37,663 bases of DNA from Apostichopus californicus (lineage: Eukaryota; Echinodermata; Holothuroidea; Aspidochirotida; Stichopodidae): contig JAIPMN010005676.1 of the NCBI GenBank assembly GCA_020650975.1, positions 4,550 through 42,212 on the forward strand. The letters run 5' to 3'. Both the position numbers and the translations under genes were made by a program. The notes beneath the pieces were generated by a model that saw nothing but the letters and a program-made list of their open reading frames with translations, did not search any database and was not told where the DNA came from. Positions 12,401 to 18,663 of the stretch are shown here, piece after piece; position 1 is the stretch's first letter; the number at the start of each line of letters is the position of its first letter.

Positions 12401-15400
12401 TGTGAATTATAGCACTGATGTGAATCATAACACTGATGTGAATTATAGCACAGATGTGAATTATAACACAGATGTGAATTATAGCACTGATGTGAATTAT
12501 AGCACTGATGTGAATTATAACACAGATGTGAATTATAACACTGATGTAAATTATAGCACTGATGTGAATCATAACACTGATTTGAATTTTAACACTGATG
12601 TGAATTATAACACTGATGTGAATTATAGCACTGATGTAAGTTATAACCCTGATTGCCATATCAGGGAGGTCAAAGGTCGTTTTGATGTGCTGATCCTCAA
12701 TGACGTCACAGATTTTCTTACCAAATTAATAATAAATTAAATAATCTGATCTCAGCAATGGAACTAGCTTTAAAGAGTAAATGGTGCAAGCTATGAAGAT
12801 GGGAGTTGTTTTGGCCAATGTGTTTATTTTATATTTTTCTGTGTTCTGTATGGATGATTTTCAGCTTGTAACTGTTGATCTCCTCTACCAAACATAATAA
12901 ACAAACCATCGTGTAATGTCAAAACACCAATCATTAATCGTCACAAATAGAACATCCACATTTTCCCCTGTGGGTATTTTGGCGACAAAAAAATCATTCC
13001 GCCTCTCTGAACACCGCAGAGGATGTTTTGAGTAGATTGAATGTCTTCATGTTACAAGAAACATATCATTTCTCCCCTGAAACTGGTAAAGCTCTACTTT
13101 CGTTAGGTTTTGATTTTTAGTGCAACAGAACCCTACACTGTTAATAGCAAAGAATATACAGCACAGCCCACACAGCGAAGCTGATAGGGAAGGACCAAAT
13201 CGAACTCCCTCCTCCCCCCACGACCCCACCTCAATACCCTTCCATGAGAAGCAAAACTAAAATGGATGAATTTGTTATTAAATTAGAACATTAAGATGAT
13301 TTGAAGGAAATATTAAGCAAAAATATTTTAATGAGTGAGGAGGATGCAAAGTAAGTAAGTCACTTTAAAAGAGTTTAATGTTAATGTAAGGTAAAGGAAG
13401 GAGAAGGGTGATGGTATGAACAGGATCAGAACCACAAGTGTTGAAAATCCATGACTGTGTATTCTATAGACTAGATGTAAAATGAATGCAAGCATACCAA
13501 TTCTTGGGATTCTCTCACAGCACTGGCACTAACACTAACGACCAATGCACTTAGTCTGTAAACAAAAGATATCGTAAACATCAAGTCAATAAATCTAGAT
13601 GCATGACCCTATTTTCCATTTTGTAAATAATTTTGCATTTTCACCTGGACTTAGATGCAGCTTGGTGCTCCAAATGAGATTTTTTTCTCATTTGGAAATG
13701 AAAAAAGCGTTTTCTGACTTGCGAAGGGGGGGGGGGGCGGAATGATACTTCTGCCCCTTATATTTTTCACTGGGGGGGCTGGTGCCCCCCCAGCCCCCCG
13801 GTTCCTACGCCCTTGCCTTATTGTATTATCTCTTGTTGTTGCATTTATGTCTCTTATAAAGAGATTACTTGAAAAGGAAATTTGTGTAACAAAGGTGCAC
13901 TGACTGTCATTAAATTCTGTGTCTTTCAGTTTGAAAATTAAACCCCAATATCTGAAAAATTGACCTTCAGATATGGCAACAATATTGACAACCAAAGGAT
14001 GCAATACCAACAGATTTGCACAGTTGGGCGAGAGAACTACTATTATTATTTTACTACATAGTCCAACAAAATGAAAAAATGGACATCCATAAAATGTGTA
14101 AAACTTGACAAACATTAGTTTTGATAAATGAATCGAATTAATTCCTCAGAATTCTTAATAATTTGTTAACACATAGAGTAAGTTTAAGGGACAAAACAAA
14201 GAAATGGGACTTGTGTTTAATCATCTCAGTTTAAATTCCATTAAATTCCATTTAAGGAGTGTTAGCTCAGTGGTTAACGCCGGTGCCTTTCAATCATAAG
14301 GTCCCAAGTTCGAGTCACTCCAAGATTAATGTATGTCGTCCAGTTACAGAGTTGTTGACAATTGGCAATTTATAATCATGGACGTTAAATATGAATCTAA
14401 GAGACTGACTTCGGTCAGCTTGCCGCTTTGATAACCCAATGATGGCTTCTTTGCGAGTTCCTGATTGCAGGAGGACCTAAAATACATACATACATTTTCG
14501 TTAAGCCATAAATTGCTCCCTACCTGCCATTGTTCACCTTCTTCCAATGTTCAGCAACCTGCTTCCTTTCAGACATTGTCAGTGACCAGCCTTCGCCGTT
14601 GGTCCCATTAACTGTTCAAGTACACAGAATGGGTTTGAAAGTGATTTAAAACTTAACCATTTGAAGGGGGGAAAATGAAATGTAGCACGTTTATCCCAAG
14701 CAATGGTACAAAATACCTGTTAATAGCTTGACAATTCATGACAACTCACATTTATGGCCAATCTTCAATGTTCTGTTTACTTCTTATTAATGAAATTAAA
14801 CACCTTTTCTAGGAACATACTGTAATACTTTCACAGCATATCTGTATAGCATGACCAAACCTAGTTGAATGTGAGAATCATGAAACCAGCTGTTAATATA
14901 ATTCCTGTCATTTCCGATTAACTACTACTGTTATGGAACACTTTTGACACTTTTGAAGGTGAGAAGGACAACACAAAATAAATTACCTTAATAAATTATG
15001 CGGAAGTTTGTACTTACTGAAGGCGTTCTTAACACCATCCTTCACCAGGCAGTCAATGTAAGCACTTATTGGATCCAGATTTAGGTCACTGAAAAAAAGA
15101 AAGACAATATTTATTTTGCTGTCAAAATGGATTTATTTCATGTAGAGATAGAGGAGGAGGGAGGGGGTGAAGTGGGGGTAAAGGGGAACTAAATTCCATC
15201 CTCTCAAGGAGCACAAACTGTTTTGTCGCAAAACGAAAAATGGACAATGAATCCATAAAATGTGTAAAACTTGACGTACAACATTAGTTTTGATAAATGA
15301 ACTGCATTAATTCCTCAGAATTCTTAATAATTTGTAACACATCAAGTAAGTTTAAGAGACAAAACAACAAAGAAATGGGACTTTGTGTACAATCATCTCA

Positions 15401-16441
15401 GTTTAAATTCCATTTAAGGAGTGTTAGCTCAGTGGTTAACGCCGGTGCCTTTCAATCATAAGGTCCAGAGTTTGAGTCACTCCAGCACAAACTGTTTTGT
15501 CGCAAATTCCATACATCTTGCATGTCAGCATATTAAGATAAGCTGACTTTGTTTTCTCACTATTTAGTGATGTCATTGACTTGGTGCTTGGCTGATTAAC
15601 GATTAAAAGCATTCTCGGAACCTTCCTTTAAAATTTGTCCAATTTACACCTCATCAGAACATATACTTGGTAGGAGTTTAAATGCTGCAGTGACATGCCA
15701 CATGGTTGTAGCTTACCATAGATTTTGATCAATCTCACGGTTTTCAAAATACTGTTTAAATTCATGAAACATAGTAAGTTGTAAGTCTTTCAACCTAAGG
15801 AATAACAACAAGTTTCAAAACTTTGTTTCATCTTTGGGAGAATCTTGAACTAGAATGTTTGTATAGAAATGCAGCATTTTGGATATGAACACTTTTTATA
15901 CTCTCTGTACCAGTTTGACTCACCCATTTTGATGAAAGGGAGTGAAAACAGCTGCAGTTAATCCCTCTAAACGAAAACTGGCTGCCTGCGTAATAAAGAA
16001 AAATATGTTGCCATGAGATTTTCATGATGAGTTATGAGCTATGACATGGTGTTTCATGATTACATTAATGGAAACAGCCAGAAAAAATCTAGTCCAGGTC
16101 GCCATTTCTCAATGTCCAGGGTAGTTTGCATCATAAAGTTGAAACGTCTAGAATTCTCTGGACCTGCTGATTTGGTTGTGGCGATTACCGAATGCTGGAT
16201 GGAAAGATATCAATTTCTGATTGGCACCAGTTGGTAACCTGGTAGTTTATATAACTTGTTACTTTATTTACCCTAATGCTACCATCTATATAAATGGCCA
16301 TTATTAGGATTCCATTGTCAACCTTTCTTTGGGAACTTCTGGAAAAGTCTGGAGAGTTGAAATGTTGTGCTTTTACTTGGAACAATCTTGTTAATGGAAA
16401 CATTATGATTTTACCTTTGTCTTTGTCTGTTGAGCTGCCAT
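6234..16441 (-). CDS. NPL-like: N-acetylneuraminate lyase-like aldolase (12 coding exons)
   Basis: Joined minus-strand exons 16441-16415, 15985-15924, 15088-15018, 14611-14524, 13555-13498, 11764-11689, 10780-10685, 10009-9864, 8769-8723, 8098-8014, 7265-7226 and 6385-6234 give an open frame of 315 aa, against about 320 for vertebrate NPL. Every junction is GT-AG and phase-consistent. The family is the DapA/NanA (beta/alpha)8 class I aldolases, which cleave sialic acid to N-acetylmannosamine and pyruvate through a Schiff base. Seen: LEGLTAAVFTPF (15-26), GTNGEG (56-61), RESQEL (97-102), FYFYHL with catalytic Tyr149, GIKFSS with Schiff-base Lys181, SGHDL (204-208), and a C-terminal KAIM...GPCRSPL block. 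No signal peptide, so cytosolic. Odd: GTTGE is GTNGE, YHIP is YHLS, the DE pair is DL, and GSTYN is GGTVN, so true sialate lyase activity is uncertain. The start is chosen because it is a short phase-0 exon in good context. Confidence 0.94.
6464..6492. repeat. (TA)n microsatellite
   Basis: Uninterrupted TA dinucleotide tract inside the last NPL-like intron, followed by more degenerate TATA-rich sequence to about 6780. Confidence 0.9.
6500..6609 (+). repeat. 110-bp direct repeat, copy 1
   Basis: From GGAAGAGTGAGGAAACATAT to the CCCCACACCC region, repeated almost exactly at 7002-7111, an offset of 502 bases. Only a few bases differ. Both copies lie in the intron between exons 11 and 12, separated by AT-rich simple sequence. 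Confidence 0.9.
7002..7111 (+). repeat. 110-bp direct repeat, copy 2
   Basis: Near-identical partner of 6500-6609. The high identity suggests a recent tandem duplication whose unit may be about 502 bp, the middle part having diverged as AT-rich microsatellite. Confidence 0.9.
7226..7265 (-). CDS. NPL-like: NPL-like exon 11
   Basis: Forty bases encoding DQFVINCSILRKH (253-265), aligning with FCIQRFINFVVKLG. Acceptor TACACAG, donor CATG|GTACGT, exit phase 1. Confidence 0.88.
7266..8013. other. NPL-like intron 10
   Basis: Non-coding. Small frames on both strands show no family resemblance, and no repeat was recognised. Confidence 0.6.
8014..8098 (-). CDS. NPL-like: NPL-like exon 10
   Basis: Completes Gly224 and encodes TVNFQAKMFTKVMEAYKRKD then LEAAEKAY (225-252), aligning with TYNYLGKKTNQMLEAFEQKD. 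An internal AG before GCAAAG would break the phase, so the acceptor CCATACAG at its upper edge was chosen. Donor TAT|GTAAGT, exit phase 0. Confidence 0.93.
8723..8769 (-). CDS. NPL-like: NPL-like exon 9
   Basis: Short exon: HLLAVVAIGNYSFIG (209-223) plus part of Gly224, aligning with QLLSALVMGATGAVGS. Acceptor TTTTCAG, donor GG|GTAAGT, exit phase 2. Confidence 0.92.
8884..9503 (+). repeat. Minisatellite, 36/26-bp mixed unit
   Basis: About 19 copies of a core TCTAGCATATTTGTTTGTAC, in two unit lengths: about 36 bp (with TCTTGTGTACTCATAT) and about 26 bp (with CCTAGTAT). It fills much of the intron between NPL-like exons 8 and 9. Confidence 0.95.
9864..10009 (-). CDS. NPL-like: NPL-like exon 8 (Schiff-base Lys)
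   Basis: Completes Gly160 and encodes residues 161-208, including PIPTFCGIKFSSYRLYELKR. Lys181 in GIKFS matches the Schiff-base Lys of GLKFSD in human NPL. It ends at SGHDL, in the position of GVDE. Acceptor TTTCAAG, donor CTG|GTAAAA, exit phase 0. Confidence 0.96.
10010..10684. other. NPL-like intron 7
   Basis: Non-coding, AT-rich, with a short (TTA)n run near 10110. No other feature seen. Confidence 0.6.
10685..10780 (-). CDS. NPL-like: NPL-like exon 7 (catalytic Tyr)
   Basis: Completes Asp128 and encodes VLVCALKEIAQKAPETPFYF through YHLSMTNVPEI (129-159). Tyr149 matches the proton-shuttle Tyr of the YHIPALTG (YNIPALSG in E. coli NanA) motif, but the following Pro and Gly are absent. Acceptor TATACAG, donor TCG|GTGAGT, exit phase 1. 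Confidence 0.95.
10811..10849 (+). other. G-quadruplex-like G-run cluster
   Basis: GGGGGTTGGG, a T tract, then GGGGGGTTGGGTTGGGGGG. This fits the four-G-run rule for a quadruplex on the plus strand, the template strand of the NPL-like gene, in the intron between exons 6 and 7. More G-rich sequence follows to about 10925. Confidence 0.6.
11689..11764 (-). CDS. NPL-like: NPL-like exon 6
   Basis: Residues 103-127: AAHAQSIGIDAISCTPPTGY then KAKNF, aligning with [22 protein letters not shown]. Acceptor GTACAG, donor TTG|GTGAGT, exit phase 1. Confidence 0.94.
12088..12655 (+). repeat. Minisatellite, 18-bp unit, about 31 copies
   Basis: Tandem GATGTGAATTATAACACT with frequent variants (ATAGCACT, CATAACACT, ACAGATG). 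It lies in the intron between NPL-like exons 5 and 6. Since 18 is a multiple of 3, frames stay open on both strands (plus: DVNYNT/DVNYST; minus: ISVIIH/ISAIIH). They have no starts in splice context and are explained by the period. Confidence 0.97.
12656..13497. other. NPL-like intron 5, remaining part
   Basis: Non-coding. A CRE-like TGACGTCA occurs at about 12701-12708. No repeats or exons recognised. Confidence 0.5.
13498..13555 (-). CDS. NPL-like: NPL-like exon 5
   Basis: Completes Arg83 and encodes LSALVVSVSASAVRESQEL (84-102), aligning with human LDQVIIHVGALSLKESQEL. The usual HVG is replaced by SVS. Acceptor TTTACAG, donor TTG|GTATGC, exit phase 0. Confidence 0.93.
13690..13820 (-). 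mobile_element. G/C-run repeat relic
   Basis: On the minus strand GGCAAGGGCGTAGGAACCGG is followed by long G runs, GGGCACCAGCCCCCCC and a second G/C run. Such GGGCGTAGGAACC ends are common in dispersed repeats of marine invertebrates, by my recollection. Family not assigned. Confidence 0.35.
14073..14320 (+). repeat. Duplicated block, source-like copy (with SINE head)
   Basis: From about AAAATGGACATCCATAAAAT through the SINE head, this block recurs at about 15233-15483 with small differences. Both copies carry the same 180 bases upstream of the SINE, including CTCAGTTTAAATTCCATT. Confidence 0.85.
14256..14476 (+). mobile_element. tRNA-derived SINE family A, copy 1
   Basis: Starts GGAGTGTTAGCTCAGTGG (A box TTAGCTCAGTGG), with B box GTTCGAGTCACTCC about 45 bases on, then a body through ATGGACGTTAAATATGAATC and an ATAC-repeat tail (ACATACATACAT). 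It matches 34595-34800 in reverse. It lies in the intron between NPL-like exons 4 and 5 and slightly past it, antisense to that gene. A tRNA-like acceptor pairing GGAGTG/CACTCC survives, but the T stem does not. Confidence 0.88.
14524..14611 (-). CDS. NPL-like: NPL-like exon 4 (GTxGE motif)
   Basis: Residues from Ile54 to about Arg83: NGTNGEGWSLTMSERKQVAE and so on. This holds the carboxylate-binding motif, normally GTTGE or GSTGE in the family, here GTNGE. Acceptor TTGAACAG, donor GCAG|GTAGGG, exit phase 2. Confidence 0.95.
15018..15088 (-). CDS. NPL-like: NPL-like exon 3
   Basis: Completes Gly30 and encodes DLNLDPISAYIDCLVKDGVK (31-50) then NAF, matching human INFSVIGQYVDYLVKEQGVKN. Acceptor TTTTTTCAG, donor CA|GTAAGT, exit phase 1. 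Confidence 0.94.
15210..15506 (+). mobile_element. Inserted copy of the block with 23-bp flanking duplication
   Basis: The second copy of the 14073-14320 block is flanked by identical 23-base direct repeats, 15210-15232 and 15484-15506, beginning AGCACAAACTGTTTTGTCGC. That is what a target-site duplication looks like. The insert (15233-15483) ends right after the SINE B box (15418-15483 is SINE). It lies in the intron between NPL-like exons 2 and 3, close to the candidate extra exon. Confidence 0.8.
15717..15794 (-). other. Candidate extra in-frame exon between exons 2 and 3
   Basis: A 78-base open block bounded by acceptor TTCCTTAG and donor TATG|GTAAGC. Entered from exon 2 in phase 2 and left into exon 3, it would add 26 residues (26 codons, net phase unchanged), beginning LKDLQLTMFHEFKQYF. 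That peptide resembles, without gaps, the helix encoded by exon 3 and by human NPL (EINFSVIGQYVDYL). It may be a duplicated exon used as a cassette, a dead relic, or a chance match. Splicing it directly to exon 4 gives an immediate stop, so it cannot simply replace exon 3. Confidence 0.4.
15924..15985 (-). CDS. NPL-like: NPL-like exon 2 (first beta strand)
   Basis: Residues 10-29 plus part of Gly30: AASFRLEGLTAAVFTPFHQN, aligning with LQGLVAATITPMTEN of human NPL. Acceptor TTACGCAG, donor GG|GTGAGT, exit phase 2. Confidence 0.93.
16415..16441 (-). CDS. NPL-like: NPL-like exon 1 (start codon, 9 codons)
   Basis: Encodes MAAQQTKTK and ends in phase 0 at donor AAAG|GTAAAA. The ATG sits in CAAATGG, with A at -3 and G at +4. 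It restores an N-terminus of the same length as vertebrate NPL (Met-Ala then a Lys-containing stretch). No other upstream exon I examined gave a phase-compatible Met. Confidence 0.75.
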
Positions 16442-18572
16442 TTGGGGGGGAAAACTGCTTGTTTGGTCTAAATATGGCAGAGGATGGACTAGCTGTTGAA
16501 ATGAAAAGTGAAAGAATTTTTTCTGTTAAAACTAAGCTGGTGTCTCCCACGAAGAAACAATGTTCGGTGACATAAGATTTATTGTTCACATCGGGATTCC
16601 TCAATCAAGAACTGATTAATTGCACTTGACTGTTCAGCTCTTGTTCTGGATGTTTTCCCCTGTGTCAAAATTTAGCCAAACTCCAAAGAAATTAGCCCCA
16701 TTGCTGTCGGTTGGCTCACACTGCAAGCCCTGACAAAATCATGTCCTGATGCGTTGTTATTGGTGTGAGGCTCAAAATGCTTCAACAATTCCCTTGAAGT
16801 TGGAGAATGATACCTAGATTCCCTCAGATAAATTCAGGGGCATGGGACATACATTATATTAGGCTTAAGTATCAATATCCTTTATAACAGCATACAACTT
16901 TACACAGGATGTCAATAGTTGACGTACGTGTCAATAGGCCCACCTTCATCATAGAAAATCGACCTAGGCCTAGATTAGGCGTGTAAAGTTAAGGTAGCCT
17001 AAATCTAGGCTACGCTATTTATGAATAGCCGAGATAAAGCTTAAGAATTTATGGCATTCATAAAAACGAAACGTCACCGGTCGCTTTGTACTAATATGAA
17101 AAACATTCAAAAAAAGGACCTCAATAAAACGAAAGCGTAACTTACTATCTTGCTTCGTAGAATTTGATCAATGTGACAATTGTTTACACGGGCAACGAAG
17201 GTGAGTCTCTAACTCATACCGAAGGTTTCCCTGAGTGAAATAGCATGCGTCATTGATTTTCTTCATACGTCAAGACAGCACAGCCGTAATCCGACTGATT
17301 ATATTGATGACAAATTTATTCCTAAAGAGGTCACCCATAATTTGGAAAGCTTAGCCTATCCACTGAAGCATGAACGGAGAGCTTCCACCCTTTGACGAAA
17401 TAATATTTTATATATCGTTTGTGCTCCAGTACGCAACTTGATAGTCGCATCAAGTAAAGGGCTTCCAAGCGATAAATCCCGGACTTTGTTGCCACGTTTA
17501 TATACATTAGCGCTCCAGGGTCATTTTTCTCTAAAGTTAAAACAAGACGGGTTTTTCTGTACCTTTCGATAAATAGTCGGATCAGCCGTGAAGGACCGTA
17601 CATCACAAAAATACTCCTCAACCCATCCATATCAAACTCATAGCAACTTTAAATGTTCACTTGCTATTGTCTCAACTTCCATGCGTTTAATTGCAATTTA
17701 TGCATGATACGGTACAAACTTTGTTACATTCAACAACAAACTGTCCTAAATACAATCTGTCTGTATGTCTCTGTCAATGAGTTTTTAATGTAAGTTTTAG
17801 TATTTTCTCTCTTGGACTAAATGCAAACTGATAACATCATTTTCCACAAAAAAAAAGTCCACAGTGAACGACAGATATCGAAACCAGATCTTGTATCATT
17901 ATGTATCTGAGGGCGGATGAGTATCTCTATTTATCTGTTTGAACGTAACACAAGGCTAACCTTACTACTAAAGAATGTATTAAAAGTATTAAAATGGAGC
18001 CAACTAGTGCTTGCATATACAAGGGTTGTCGGGTCGCTGGCTAAAGCTTAGCTATCATAGTTGCCTCTCTGGCACTCCTTTTTCCCCTGATCGTGTAGAA
18101 AGTTTGGAACATGTCTTTGAAATAATTTGTCTTCCACTGTCTCCCCAATAACAGCGTTTGCGTGAAAATAAATAAAAGAAAAAAGCCAACTCAAATGAAA
18201 AAAAAAGAAAGGAAAATGGCAAAATCAGCCAGGCAACTACGAAATTTCATATTACATATATCAACGGTCACACTCCATTACAAGGTTAAAATGAAAACTA
18301 TGATGACACATGTCTACATGCTCCGTGTTCACTCTAGCTGAAGCTCAAGGTCGAAGCACATAACTAAAACGGTTTCCATATTTACTTATATAGCCTATTA
18401 TATTCGCTCGTACGATATAGTCACGCGTGAATCATTATACAGTTGTAACGTTAACAACGTGAGAAATCATTGTCAATCATTCAAACTAGTGTGAGAACGT
18501 CCGAAGTGTATGGCATATGCCTGAAATCTTACCTCCTTTTACTTCCAGTTCCACCAGACATAGAAGGGAAGA
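16442..18572. promoter_or_regulatory. Divergent spacer between NPL-like and LPCAT3 starts
   Basis: The two start codons point away from each other across 2131 bases, so both promoters and 5' UTRs should lie here. No convincing TATA box was found. A donor-like A|GTAAGT on the minus strand at about 17145 could end an upstream non-coding NPL-like exon. A palindrome lies at 16994-17013. A 99-codon minus-strand frame (17331-17630) resembles nothing known to me. Confidence 0.6.
16994..17013. repeat. Near-perfect palindrome in the divergent spacer
   Basis: GTAGCCTA-AATC-TAGGCTAC: 8-bp perfect arms around four bases. A related CCTAGGCCTAGATTAGGC lies about 25 bases upstream. It may be a dimeric factor site or part of a repeat; GCCTA/TAGGC motifs recur nearby (18745-18775). 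Confidence 0.6.
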
Positions 18573-18663
18573 ATGGAGGCCCTGAGAGGTGCCGTCAATG
18601 ACATTGCTGACGTGATCGGTGTTCCTGCAGCTGGCGTGTTTTTTTTGTTCACATTGCTTTTAA
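18573..18663 (+). CDS. LPCAT3: LPCAT3 exon 1 (start)
   Basis: MEALRGAVNDIADVIGVPAA followed by a hydrophobic GVFFLFTLLL segment. Donor TTAA|GTATGA, exit phase 1, which combines with exon 2 to give Ser31. The exact phase match to exon 2 across 3.8 kb supports this choice. Confidence 0.85.

Noticed and set aside
12084..12740. Long ORFs of 154 and 191 codons on opposite strands
   Set aside because: They are created by an 18-bp tandem repeat whose period is a multiple of three.
13651..14115. 154-codon minus-strand frame with a Pro-rich part
   Set aside because: The Pro-rich part comes from C/G homopolymer runs of a repeat relic. It spans an NPL-like intron with no splice support.
14256..14325. 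Possible tRNA gene (A box, B box, GGAGTG/CACTCC acceptor pairing)
   Set aside because: The T stem does not pair and the D arm is poor. The same sequence recurs at 15418 and 34800 and continues into a shared body and tail, so it is a SINE head.
16185..16604. 139-codon minus and 93-codon plus frames overlapping NPL-like exon 1
   Set aside because: They are in a different frame from the exon, with no family similarity and no conserved motif.
17331..17630. 99-codon minus-strand frame upstream of the NPL-like gene
   Set aside because: No family resemblance. A phase-compatible start exon closer to exon 2 (16415-16441) explains the N-terminus better.
18532..18561. Minus-strand ATG with a donor 11 bases from the LPCAT3 start, as NPL-like exon 1
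   Set aside because: The strong donor gives the wrong phase. Only a weaker donor plus an alternative acceptor would fit, and the exon at 16415-16441 fits without such adjustments.
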